Source: Eunapius fragilis
Lineage: Eukaryota; Porifera; Demospongiae; Spongillida; Spongillidae
DNA length: 64,000 nt
Direction of reading: 5' to 3'
Assembly: GCA_963681505.1 (NCBI GenBank)
Contig: OY811983.1
Location: 704,001-768,000, forward strand
In this document: one piece after another, positions 42,471 through 53,910 of the stretch
Layout of the letters: each line of letters opens with the position of its first letter
Position numbering within the stretch: the stretch's first letter is position 1
Position numbers and translations under genes: made by a program
Notes under the pieces: generated by a model
Database searches by the model: none
What the model was told of the DNA's origin: nothing
What the model saw: the letters and a program-made list of their open reading frames with translations, nothing else

Positions 42471-43440
42471 CCCACGTGCTCCCAATTGCTTCCGCGGGAG
42501 CAATTGGGAGGAATTGGTCCAAACGAATTGCTCCCAATTGCTTCTGCGGGAGCAATTGCGAGAAATTGGTCCAAACGAATTGCTCCCAATTGCTCCCGCG
42601 GGAGCAATTGGGAGGAATTGGTCCAAACGAATTGCTCCCAATTGCTTCCGTGGGAGCAATTGGGAGGAATTGGTCCAAACGAATTGCTCCCAATTGCTCC
42701 CGCGGGAGCAATTTGGAGGAATTGGTCCAAACGAATTGTTCCCAATTGTTCGAGCGGGAGCAATTGGGAGGAATTATTCCAAACGAATTGCTCTCAATTG
42801 CTCCCGCGGGAGCAATTGGGAGGAATTGGTTCAAACGAATTGCTCCCAACTGCTCTCGCGGGAGCATTTGGTAGGAATTGATCCAAACAAATTGCTCCCA
42901 ATTGCTTCCGAGGGAGCAATTGTGAGGAATTGGTCCAAACAAATTGCTCCCAATTACTTCCGAGGGAGCAATTGAGAGGAATTGGTCCAAACGAATTGCT
43001 CCCAATTGCTCCGGGGGGAGCAATTGGGAGGAATTGCTCCAAACGAATTGCTCCCGCGGGAGCAATTGGGAGGAATTGGTCCAAACGAATTGCTCCCAAT
43101 TGCTCCCGCGGGTGCAATTGGGAGGAATTGGTCCAAACGAATTGCTCCCAATTACTACCGCAGGAGCAATTGTGAGAAATTGGTCCAAACGAATTGCTAC
43201 CAATTGCTCCCACGGGAGCAAATGGGAGGAATTGGTCCAAACGAATTGCTCCCAATTGCTTCCGCGGGAGCAATTGGGAGGAATTGGTCCAAACGAATTG
43301 CTTCCAATTGCTCCCGCGGGAGCAATTGGGAGGAATTGGTCCAAACGAATTGCTCCCAATTGCTCCCACGGGAGCAAATGGGAGGAATTGGTCCAAACGA
43401 ATTGCTCCCAATTGCTCCCGTGGGAGAAATTGGGAGGAAT
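42466..43440 (+). repeat. Satellite B, forward block 1
   Basis: About 19 units reading GGTCCAAACGAATTGCTCCC on the + strand. One unit near 43025-43075 is shortened, with GCTCCAAACGAATTGC followed directly by TCCCGCGGGAGC. The block ends at GGGAGGAATT, where orientation reverses. Confidence 0.9.
42583..42614. repeat. Satellite B 32-bp perfect palindrome (representative)
   Basis: Perfect 32-bp palindrome with no loop. Its left arm is CTCCCAATTGCTCCCG and its right arm is the exact reverse complement. It recurs in unmutated units throughout the array and covers about 60% of each 52-bp unit. Other units carry single-arm changes (TTCCGCGGGAG, TCCCACGGGAG, TCCGAGGGAG). Such sequence could extrude cruciforms in DNA or fold as a hairpin in RNA from either strand. 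Confidence 0.9.
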
Positions 43441-45232
43441 TCATTTGAACCAATTCCTCCCAATTGCTCCCGCGGGAGCAATTGAGAGCAATTCGTTTGG
43501 ACCAATTCCTCCCATTTGCTCCCGTGGGAGCAATTGGGAGCATTTTTTTTTAGACCAATTTCTCACAATTGCTCCCGCGGGAGCAATTGGGAGCAATTCG
43601 TTTGGACCAATTCCTCCCAATTGCTCCCGCGGGAGCAATTGGGAGCAATTCGTTTGAACCAATTCCTCCCAATTGCTCCCGAGGGAGCAATTGAGAGCAA
43701 TTCGTTTGGAACAATTCCTCCCAATTGCTACTGCTCGAAAAATTGGGAGTAATTCGTTTGGACCAATTCCTCCCAATTGCTCCCACGGGTGCAATTGGGG
43801 GCAATTCGTTTGGACCAACTCCTCCCAATTGCTCCCACGGGAGCAATTGGGAGCAATTCGTTTGGACCAATTCCTCCCAATTCCTCCCTCAGAAGCAATT
43901 CGGAGCAATTCGTTTGGACCAATTCCTCCCAATTGCTCCCGCGGGAGCAATTGGGAGCAATTCGTTTGGACCAATTTCTCACAATTGCTCCCGCGGGAGC
44001 AATTGGGAGCAATTCGTTTGGACCAATTCCTACCAATTGCTCCCGCGGGAGCAATTGGGAGCAATTCGTTTGAACCAATTCCTCCCAAGTGCTCCCGCGG
44101 GAGCAATTGAGAGCAATTCGTTTGGAACAATTCCTCCCAATTGCTACTGCTCGAACAATTGGGAGCAATTCGTTTGGACCAATTCCTCCCAATTGCTCCC
44201 ACGGGAGCAATTGGGAGCAATTTGTTTGGACCAACTCCTCCTAATTGCTCCCACGGGAGCAATTGGGAGCAATTCGTTGGAACCAATTCCTCCCAATTGC
44301 TCCCGCAGGAGCAATTGAGAGCAATTCGTATGGAAAAATGCCTGCCAATTGCTACCGCTCGAACAATTGGGAGCAATTCGTTTGGACAAATTCCTCCCAA
44401 TTGCACCCGCGGAAGCAATTGGGAGCAATTCGTTTGGACCAATTCCTCCCTTTTGCTCCTGTGGGAGCAATTGGGAGCAATTCGTTTGGACCAATTCCTC
44501 CTAATTGCTCCCACGGGAGCAATTGGGAGCAATTCGTTTGGACCAACTCCTCCTAAATGCTCCCACGGGAGCAATTGAGAGCAATTCGTTGGGACCAATT
44601 CCTCCCAATTGCTTTCGTGGAAGCAATTGGGAGCAATTCGTTTGGACCAATTCCTCACATTTGCTTCCGTGGGAGCAAATGGTAGCAATTCGTTTGAACC
44701 AACTTTTCACAATTGCTCCCGCGGGAGCAATTGGGAGCAATTCGTTTGGACCAATTCCTCCCATTTGCTCCCGTGGGAGCAATTGGGAGCAATTCGTTTG
44801 GAGCAATTCCTCCCAATTGCTACCGCTCGAACAATTGGGAGCAATTCATTTGGACCAATTCCTCCCAATTGCTCTCGCGGATGTAATTGGTAGCAATTCG
44901 TTTGGACCAATTACTCACAATTGCTCCCGCGGGAGCAATTGGGAGCAATTCGTTTGGACCAATTCCTCCCAATTGCTCCCGCGGGAGCTTTTGGGAGCAA
45001 TTCGTTTGCACCAATTCCTCCCAATTGCTCCCACGGGAGCAATTGAGAGCAATTCGTTTGGAACAATTCCTTCCAATTGCTACTGCTCGAACAATTGGGA
45101 GTAATTCGTTTGGACCAATTCCTCCCAATTACTCCCACGGGAGCAAGTGGGAGCAATTCGTTTGGACCAACTCCTCCCAATTGCTCCCACGGGAGCAATT
45201 GGGAGCAATTCGTTTGGACCAATTCCTACCAA
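43441..45232 (-). repeat. Satellite B, inverted block
   Basis: About 34 units reading the opposite way on the + strand (CGTTTGGACCAATTCCTCCC). The left switch occurs within GGAGGAATTCATTTGAACC, at about 43437-43441. The right switch occurs within GGACCAATTCCTACCAATTG, at about 45230-45232, where forward units resume as GGTTCAAACGAATTGC. Both breakpoints lie beside units carrying the GGTTCAAA variant when read forward. A T9 tract at 43543-43551 replaces part of one unit. The block forms large inverted repeats with both neighbours. Confidence 0.9.
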
Positions 45233-46080
45233 TTGGTTCAAACGAATTGCTTTCGCGGGAGTATTTGGTAGGAAGTGGTTCATACGAAGAGCTCCCAATT
45301 GCTCCCTCGGGAGCAATTGGGAGGAATTGCTCCAAACGAATTGCTCCCAATTTCTCATGCGGGAGCAATTGGGAGGAATTGGTCCAAACGAATTGCTCCC
45401 AATTGCTCCCACGGGAGCAAATGGGAGGAATTGGTCCAAACGAATTGCTCCCAATTACATCCGCAAGAGCAATTGGGAGGAATTGGTCCAAACGAATTGC
45501 TCCCAATTGTTCGAGCGGTAGCAATTGGGAGGAATTGCTCCAAACGAATTGCTCCCAATTGCTCCCGCGGGAGCAATTGGGAGGAATTGGTTTAAACGAA
45601 TTGCTCCCAATTGCTCCCGCGGGAGCTCCGAATTGCTCCCAATTGCTCCCGCGGGAGCAATTGTGAGAAATTGGTCCAAATGAATTGCTACCAATTGCTC
45701 CCGCGGGAGCAAATGGGAGGAATTGGTCCAAACGAATAGCTCCCAATTGCTTCCGCGGGAGCAATTGGGAGGAATTGGTCCAAACGAATTGCTCCCAATT
45801 GCTCCCGCGGGAGCAAATGGGAAGAATTGGTCCAAACGAATTGCTCCCAATTGTTCGAGCGGTAGCAATTGGCAGGTATTTTTCCTAACGAATTGCTCTC
45901 AATTGCTCCCGCGGGAGCAATTGGGAGGAATTGGTTCCAACGAATTGCTCCCAATTGCTCCCGCGGGAGCAATTGGGAGGAATTGGTCCAAACGATTTGC
46001 TCCCAATTGCTCCCGCGGGAGCAATTGTGAGAAATTGGTCCAAACGAATTGCTCCCAATTTCTCCCACGGGAGCAAATGG

Positions 46081-46102
46081 GATGCGAAAGAAAGAGGAAT
46101 GG
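46081..46102 (+). repeat. Aberrant insert in satellite B, copy 1
   Basis: A 22-bp non-B segment starting GATGCGAAAGAAAGAGG, between GAGCAAATGG and AATTGGGAGG, that breaks the 52-bp phase. It occurs three times in the array in the same local context. Twelve bases (ATGCGAAAGAAA) also occur in one subtype of satellite A (TTATGCGAAAGAAAACAGG). Confidence 0.85.
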
Positions 46103-47078
46103 AATTGGGAGGAATTGTTCCAAACGTCAATTGCTCCCGCGGGAGCAATTGGGAGGAATTGGTACAAACGAATTGCTCCCAATTGCTCCCGCGGGAGCAA
46201 TTGGGAGGAATTGGTCCAAACAAATTGCTCCCAATTGCTCCCGCAGGAGCAATTGTGAGAAATTGGTCCAAACGAATTGCTCCCAATTGCTCCCGCGGGA
46301 GCAATTGGGAGGAATTGGTCCAAACGAATTGCTCCCAATTGCTCCCGCGGGAACAATTGGGAGGAATTGGTCCAAACGTATTGTTCCCAATTGTTCGAGC
46401 GGTAGCAATTGGGAGGAATTATTCCAAACGCATAGCTCTCAATTGCTCCCGCGGGAGCAATTGGGAGGAATTAGTTCAAACGAATTGCTTTCGCGGGAGC
46501 ATTTGGTAGGAATTGGTCCAAACGAAGAGCTCTCAATTGCTCCCTCGGGAGCAATTGGGAGGAATTGCTCCAAACGAATTGCTCCCAATTTCTCATGCGG
46601 GAGCAATTGGGAGGAATTGGTCCAAACGAATTGCTCCCAATCGCTCCCGCGGGAGCAATTGGGAGAAATTGGTCCAAATGAATTGCTACCAATTGCTCCT
46701 GCGGGAGCAAATGGGAGGAATTGGTCCAAACGAATTGCTCCCAATTGCTTCCGCGGGAGCAATTGGGAGGAATTGGTCCAAACGAATTGCTCCCAATTGC
46801 TCCCGCGGGAGCAATTTGGAAGAATTGGTCCAAACGAATTGCTCCAAATTGTTCGAGCGGGAGCAATTGGCAGGTATTTTACCAAACGAATTGCTCTCAA
46901 TTGCTCCCGCGGGAGCAATTGGGAGGAATTGGTTCCAACAAATTGCTCCCAATTGCTCCCGCGGGAGCAATTGGGAGGAATTGGTCCAAACGAGTTTCTC
47001 CCAATTGCTCCCGCGGGAGCAATTATGAGAAATTGGTCCAAACGAATTGCTCCCAATTTCTCCCACGGGAGCAAATGG

Positions 47079-47100
47079 GATGCGAAAGAAAGAGGAATGG
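47079..47100 (+). repeat. Aberrant insert in satellite B, copy 2
   Basis: Same 22-bp segment as at 46081, 998 bp downstream, with the same upstream variant units. The 3' flank differs slightly (AATTTAGAGG in place of AATTGGGAGG). Confidence 0.85.
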
Positions 47101-50100
47101 AATTTAGAGGAATTGTTCCAAACGAATTGCTCTCAATTGCTCCCGCGGGAGCAATTGGGAGGAATTGGTACAAACGAATTGCTCCCAATTGCTCCCGCGG
47201 GACCAATTGGGAGGAATTGGTCCAAACGAATTCCTCACAATTGTTCGAGCGGTAGCAATTGGGAGGAATTGTTCCAAACGAATTGCTCTCAATTGCTCCC
47301 GCGGGAGCAGTTGGGAGGAATTGGTACAAACGAATTGCTCCCAATAGCTCCCGCGGGAGCAATTGGGAGGAATTGGTCCAAACGAATTGCACCCAATTGC
47401 TCCCGCGGGAGCAATGTGAGGAATTGGTCCAAACGAATTGCTACCAATTGCTCCCACGGGAGCAAATGGGAGGAATTGGTCCAAACGAATTGCTCCCAAT
47501 TGCTTCCGCGGGAGCAATTGAGAGAAATTGGTCCAAATTGAATGCTCCCAATTGCTCCCGCGGGAGCAATTGGGAGGAATTGGTCCAAAAAATTTGCTCC
47601 CAATTGTTCGAGCGGTAGCAATTGGCAGGAATTGTTCCAAACGAATTGCTCTCAATTTTTCCTGCGGGAGCAATTGGGAGGAATTGGTTCCAACGAATTG
47701 CTCCCAATTGCTCCCGTGGGAGCAATTAGGAGGAGTTGGTCCAAACGAATTGCTCCCAATTGCTCCCGCGGGAGCAATTGTAAGAAATTGGTCCAAACGA
47801 ATTGCTCCCAATTTCTCATGCGGGAGCAATTGGGAGGAATTGGTCCAAACGAATTGCTCCCAATTGCTCCCGCGGGAGCAATTGGGAGAAATTGGTCTAA
47901 ATGAATTGCTACCAATTGCTCCCGCGGGAGCAATTGGGAGGAATTGGTCCAAACGAATTGCTCCCAATAGCTCCCGCGGGAGTAATTGTGAGAAATTGGT
48001 CCAAACGAATTGCTCCCAATTGCTCCCACGGGAGCAAATGGGAGGAATTGGTCCAAACGAATTGCTCCCAATTGCTTCCGCAGGTGCAATTGGGAGGAAT
48101 TGGTCAAAACGAATTGCTCCCAATTTTTCGAGGGGTAGCAATTGGGAGGAATTGTTCCAAACTAATTGCTCTCAATTGCTCCCGCGGGAGCAATTGGGAG
48201 GAATTGGTTCAAACGAATTGCTCCCAATTGCTCCCGCGGGAGCAATTGGTAGGAATTGGTCCAAACGAATTGCTCCCAATTGCTCCAGCGGGAGCAATTG
48301 TGAGAAATTGGTCCAAACGAATTGCTCCCAATTGCTCCCGCGGGAGCAATTGGGCGGAATTGGTCCAAACGAATTGCTCCCAATTGCTTCCGAGGGAGCA
48401 ATTGGGAGGAATTGGTCTTAACGAATTGCTCCCAATTGCTCCCGCAGGAGCAATTGGGAGGAATTGGTCCAAACGTATTCTTCCCAATTGTTCGAGCGGT
48501 AGCAATTGGGAGGAATTATCCCAAACGAATTGCTCTCAATTGCTCCCGCGGGAGCAATTGGGAGGAATTGGTCCAAACGAATTGCTCCCAATTGCTCCCG
48601 CGGGAGCAATTGTGAGAAATTGGTCCAAACGAATTGCTCCCAATTGCTCCCTCGGGAGCAATTGGGAGGAATTGCTCCAAACGAATTGCTCCCAATTGCT
48701 TCCGCGGAAGCAATTGGGAGGAATTGTCCAAACGAATTGCTCACAATTGTTCGAGCGGTAGCAATTGGGAGGAATTATTCCAAACGAATTGCTCTCAATT
48801 GCTCCCGCGGGAGCAATTGGGAGGAAATGGTACAAACGAATTGCTACCAATTGCTCCCGCGGGAGTAATTGGGAGGAATTGGTCCAAACGAATTGCACCC
48901 AATTGCTCCCGCGGGAGCAATTGGGAGGAATTGGCTCAAACGAATTGCTCCCAATTGCTCCCGCGGGAGCAATTGGTAGGAATTGGTCCAAACGAATTGC
49001 TCCCAATGGCTCCCGCGGGAGTTATTGTGAGAAATTGGTCCAAACGAATTGCTCTCAATTGCTCCCGCGGGAGCAATTGGGAGGAATTGGTCGAAACGAA
49101 TTGCTCACAATTGATCGAGCGGTAGCAATTGGGAGGAATTGTTCCAAACGAATAGCTCTCAATTGCTCCCGCGGGAGCAATTGGGAGGAAATGGTACAAA
49201 CGAATTGCTAACAATTGCTCCCGCGGGAGCATTTGGGAGGAATTGGTCCAAACGAATTGCACCCAATTGCTCCGGCGGGAGCAATTGGGAGGAATTGGTC
49301 CAAACGAATTGCTCCCAATTGCTTCCGCGGGAGCAATTGGGAGGAATTGGTCCAAACGAATTGCTCCCAATAGTTCGAGCGGTAGCAATTGGGAGGAATT
49401 GTTCCTAACGAATTGCTCTCAATTGCTCCCGCGGGAGCAATTGGGAGGAATTGGCTCAAACGAATTGCTCCCAATTGCTCCCGCGGGAGGAATTGGTAGG
49501 AATTGGTCCAAACGAATTGCTCCCAATGGCTCCCGCGGGAGCAATTGTGAGAAATTGGTCCAAACGAATTGCTCCCAATTGCTTCCGCGGGTGAAATTGG
49601 GAGGAATTGGTCCAAACGAATTGCTCCCAATTGTTCGAGCGGTAGCAATTGGGAGGAATTGTTCCAAACGAATTGCTCTCAATTGCTCCCGCGGGAGCAA
49701 TTGTGAGAAATTGGTCCAAACGAATTGCTCCCGCGGGAGCAATTGGGAGGAATTGGTCCAAACGTATTGTTCCCAATTGTTCGAGCGGTAGCAATTGGGA
49801 GGAATTATTCCAAATGCATAGCTCTCAATTGCTCCCGCGGGAGCAATTGGGAGGAATTGGTCCAAACGAATTGTTCCCAATGGCTCCCGCGGGAGCATTT
49901 GGTAGGAATTGGTCCAAACGAAGAGATCCCAATTGCTCCCTCGGGAGCAATTGGGAGGAATTGCTCCAAACGAATTGCTCCCAATTTCTCATGCGGGAGC
50001 AATTGGGAGGAATTGGTCCAAACGAATTGCTCCCAATTGCTCCCGCGGGAGCAATTGGGAGAAATTGGTCTAAATGAATTGCTACCAATTGCTCCCGCGG

Positions 50101-50474
50101 GAGCAAATGGGAGGAATTGGTCCAAACGAATTGCTCCCAATTGCTTCCACGGGAGCAATTGGGAGGAATTGGTCCAAACGAATTGCTCCCAATTGCTCCC
50201 GCGGGAGCAATTGGGAAGAATTGGTCCAAACGAATTGCTCCCAATTGTTCGAACGGTAGCAATTGGCAGGTATTTTTTAAAACGAATTGCTCTCAATTGC
50301 TCCCGCGGGAGCAATTGGGAGGAATTGGTTCCAACAAATTGCTCCCAATTGCTCCCCCGGGAGCAATTGGGAGGAATTGGTCCAAACGAGTTGCTCCCAA
50401 TTGCTCCCGCGGGAGCAATTGTGAGAAATTGGTCCAAACGAATTGCTCCCAATTTCTCCCACGGGAGCAAATGG

Positions 50475-50496
50475 GATGCGAAAGAAAGAGGAATGG
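50475..50496 (+). repeat. Aberrant insert in satellite B, copy 3
   Basis: Third copy of the 22-bp segment, 3396 bp after copy 2, again preceded by the TTTCTCCCACGGGAGC unit. The shared context shows that one aberrant unit was formed once and spread by block duplication inside the array. Confidence 0.85.
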
Positions 50497-51097
50497 AATT
50501 GGGAGGAATTGTTCCAAACGTATTGCTCTCAATTGCTCCCGCGGGAGCAATTGGGAGGAATTGGTACAAACGAATTGCTCCCAATTGCTCCCGCGGGAGC
50601 AATTGGGAGGAATTGGTCCAAACGAATTGCTCCCAATTGCTCCCGCGGGAGCAATTGGTAGGAATTGGTCCAAACGAATTGCTCCCAATGGCTCCCGCGG
50701 GAGCAATTGTGAGAAATTGGTCCAAACGAATTGCTCCCAATTGCTCCGGTGGGAGCAATTGGGAGGAATTGGTCCAATCGAATTGCTCCCAATTGCTTCC
50801 GACGGAGCAATTGGGAGGAATTGGTCCAAACGAATTGCTCCCAATTGCTCCCGCGGGAGCAATTGGGAGGAAATGGTCTAAACGAATTGTTCCCAATTGT
50901 TCGAGCGGTAGCAATTGGGAGGAATTATTCCAAACGAATTGCTCTCAATTGCTCACGCGGGAGCAATTGGGAGGAATTGGTTCAAACGAATTGCTCCCAA
51001 TTGCTCCCGCGGGAGCATTTGGTAGGAATTGGTCCAACTGAATTGCTCCCAATTGCTCCCGCGGGAGCAATTGTGAGAAATTGGTCCAAACGAATTG

Positions 51098-51454
51098 CTC
51101 CAAATTGCTCCCGCGGGAGTAATTGGGAGCAATTGGTCAAAACGAATTTCTCCGAATTGCTCCTGTGGGAGCAATAGGCAACAATTGGTCCAAACGAATT
51201 GCTCTGAATCGCTCCCGTGGGAGCAATTGGGAGCAATTGGTCCAACCGAATCGCTCCGAATTGCTCCCACGGGAGCAATTGGGAGCAATTGGTCTAAACG
51301 AATTGCTCCGAATTGCTACAGCGGGAGCAATTGGGAGAAATTCGTCCAAACAAATTGCTCCGAATTGCTCCAGCGGGAGCAATTGGGAGCAATTGGTCCA
51401 AACGAATTGCTCTGAATCGCTCCCGCGGGAGCAATAGTGAGCAATTGGTCCAAC
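51098..51454 (+). repeat. Satellite B, B2-subtype edge left of the C1 block
   Basis: From about 51098 the units change to GCTCCGAATTGC and GGGAGCAATTGG, in place of GCTCCCAATTGC and GGGAGGAATTGG. This is the subtype that fills 53911-55859. About seven units are present before satellite C begins. Orientation is forward, as in the B2 block beyond C1. Confidence 0.85.
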
Positions 51455-53908
51455 TGCAGGAGTCATACATATTGACATACTTGACTCCTGCAGGAGTCAA
51501 AAATTGAAATACTTGACTCCTGCAGGAGTCAGACATATTGACATACTTGTCTCCTGCAGGAGTCATAATTGAAATACTTGACTCCTGAAGGAGTCATACA
51601 TTGAAATACTTCAGTGACATACTTGACTCCTGCAGGAGTCATACATACTGAAATACTTGACTCCTGCAGTAGTCATGCATGGAGATACTTGACTCCTGCA
51701 GGAGTCATACGTTGAGATACTTGACTCCGGCAGGAGTCATACATATTGACATACTTTACTCCTGCAGGAGTCATTCATTGAAATATTTGACTCCTGCAGG
51801 AGTCATGCATACTGACATACTTGACTCTTATAGGATTCATACATTGAAATACTTGACTCCTGCATGAGTCATTCATTGTGACATATTTGACTCCTTCAGC
51901 AGTCATCCAATCAGACATACTTGACTCCTGCAGGAGTCATGCAAATATATAGTTGACTCCTGCAGGAGTCATTCATATTGACATACTTGACTCCTGCAAG
52001 ACTCATACATTCTAACATACTTGACTCCTGCAGGAGTCATACATGGAGATTGCTCACTCCTACAGGAGTCATACAAATTGACATATGACTCCTGCAGGAG
52101 TCATTGATACTGACATACTTGACTCCTGCAGGTGTCATGCATGGAGATACTTGACTCTTGCAGGAGTCATACATATTGACATGTTTGACTCCTGCAGGAG
52201 TCATACGTTGAAATACTTGACTCCTGCGGGAGTCATACAATGAGATACTTGACTCCTGCAGGAGTCATTGATACTGACATACTTGACTCCTGCAGGTTTC
52301 ATGTATGGAGATCCTTGACTCTTGCAAGAGTCATACATATTGACATTCTTGACTCCTGCAGGAGTCATTCATTGAAATACGTCACTCCTGCAGGAGTCAC
52401 ATACTGATATACGTGACTCCTGCAGGAGTCATTTATAGTGACATATATTACTCCTGCGGGATTCATACATGGAGATTGCTCACTCCTGCAGGAGTCATAT
52501 ATATTGACATATGACTCTTGTAGTAGTCATTGATACTGACACACTTGACTCCTTCAGGAGTCATACATGGAGATACTTGACTCCTGCAGAAGTCATACAT
52601 ACTGACATAATTGACTCCTGCAGGAGTCATACATATTGAAATACTTGACTCCTGCAGGAGTCATACATTGAAATACTTGACTCCTGCTGGAGTCAGACAT
52701 ATTGACATACTTGACTCCTGCAGGAGTCATAATTGAAATACTTGACTCCTGCAGGAGTCATACATTGAAATTCTTGAGTGACATACTTGACTCCTGCAGG
52801 AGTCATACATACTGACATTCTTGACTCCTACAGGAGTCATGCATGGAGATACTTGACTCCTGTAGGAGTCATACATTCATATACTTGACTCCTGCAGGAG
52901 TCTTGCATACTGACATACTTGACTCCTGCAGGAATCACGCATGGAGATATAAATGACTCCTGGAGGAGTCATACATATTGTAATACTTTACTCTTGCAGA
53001 AGTCATTCATTGAAATATTTGACTCCTGCAGGAGTCATGCATACTGACAAACTTGACTCTTGTAGGAGTCATACATTGAAATACTTGACTCCTGCAGGAG
53101 TCATTCATTGAAACATATTTGCCTCCTGCAGCAATCATACAAACTGACATACTTGACTCCTGCAGGAGTCATGCAAATATAGAGTTGACTCCTACAGGAG
53201 TCATGCAAATTGACATACTTGACTCCTGCAGGACTCATACATTCTGACATTCTTGACTCCTGCAGGAGTCATACATGGAGATAGCTCACTCCTGCAGGAG
53301 TCATACAAATTGACATATGACTCCTGCAGGAGTCATTCATACTGACATACTTGACTCCTGCAGGAGTCATGCATGCAGATGTTTGACTCTTGCAGGAGTC
53401 ATACATAATGACATATTTGACTCCTGAAGGAGTCATATATTGACTCCTGCAGGAGTCATGCAAATATAGAGTTGACTCCGGCAGGAGTCATACATTCTGA
53501 CATACTTGACTCCTGCAGGAGTCATACATTGAAATACTTGACTCCTGCAGGAGTCATGCAAATATAGAGTTGACTCCTGCAGGAGTCTTACATATTGACA
53601 TATTTGACTCCTGCAGGAGTCATACATTGAGATACTTGAGTCATATATTGAAATACTTGACTCTGGGAGGAGTCATTGATACTGACATACTTGACTCCTG
53701 CAGGTGTCATGCCTGGAGATCATTGACTCCTGCAAGAGTCATACGTATTGACATTCTTGACTCCTACAGGAGTCATTCATTGAAATACTTCACTCCTGCT
53801 GAAGTCATACATTGAAATACTTGACTCCTGTAGGAGTCATTCATAGTGACATATTTGACTCCTGCTGGAGTCAAACATACTGACATACTTGACTCCTGCA
53901 GGAGTCAC
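51455..53908 (-). repeat. Satellite C block 1 (C1)
   Basis: About 75 units of an 18-bp palindrome (TGACTCCTGCAGGAGTCA) separated by short A/T-rich spacers such as TACATTGAAATACT and TACATATTGACATACT. Unit length is mostly 31-34 bp. Orientation is opposite to the large C block at 55860-64000; for example GGAGATTGCTCAC near 52047 and 52475 corresponds to GTGAGCAATCTCC near 57295, 58655 and 61230 there. The CCAATCAGACATAC (51908) and TTCTTGAGTGACATAC (52772) landmarks also have reverse-complement partners in C2. The left join shares CTG between the two families (GGTCCAACTGCAGG, 51454-51456). The right join reads GGAGTCACAC/TTGCTCCG. Confidence 0.95.
51481..51500. repeat. Satellite C palindrome (representative)
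   Basis: Perfect 20-bp palindrome TTGACTCCTGCAGGAGTCAA. The inner 18 bp are the conserved core of every satellite C unit, with CCTGCAGG at the centre. The outer TGACTC/GAGTCA is one base short of a bZIP-type TGA(C/G)TCA site on each side. Most departures in other units hit one arm only (CTCTTGCAGGAG, CTCCTGCAAGAG, CTCCTACAGGAG). Confidence 0.9.
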
Positions 53909-53910
53909 AC

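Larger units (their letters stand above)
45233..51097 (+). repeat. Satellite B, forward block 2
   Basis: About 113 units in forward orientation. Higher-order structure is visible. A set of variants (TTTCGCGGGAGC followed by ATTTGGTAGGAA, then CGAAGAGCTC, then a TCCCTCGGGAGC unit, then TTTCTCATGCGGGAGC) appears near 45245, 46485 and, in modified form, 49885. A following set ending in an aberrant GATGCGAAAGAAAGAGG unit appears near 45723-46102, 46721-47100 and 50117-50496. The TTCGAGCGGTAGC variant recurs about a dozen times. Confidence 0.9.
42466..51454. repeat. Satellite B main array: 52-bp tandem repeat
   Basis: Tandem array with an exact 52-bp period, about 170 copies. Successive CGCGGGAG centres lie at 42493, 42545 and 42597. 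In order, the unit contains GGTCCAAACGAATTGC, TCCCAATTGC, TCCCGCGGGAGC and AATTGGGAGGAATT. Much of it is self-complementary: the CTCCCAATTG and CAATTGGGAG segments flank GCTCCCGCGGGAGC. The centre contains CCGCGG. Variant units recur, notably TTGTTCGAGCGGTAGC, TTGCTTCCGCGGGAGC and AATTTCTCATGCGGGAGC. The orientation changes twice inside the array. The consensus has no stop trinucleotide on either strand, hence many long but meaningless reading frames. Confidence 0.97.

Noticed and set aside
44271..44290. TTCGTTGGAA in one inverted B unit, matching the start of the mammalian CENP-B box
   Set aside because: The CGGG half of the box is absent (ACCAATT follows), the usual unit reads TTCGTTTGGACC, and the match is confined to one or two units.
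45723..47255. Frame of 510 codons on + in satellite B, with many others on both strands
   Set aside because: The repeat consensus lacks stop codons in all frames and on both strands, so long frames are expected. Starts occur at chance ATG mutations and the frames overlap in all phases.
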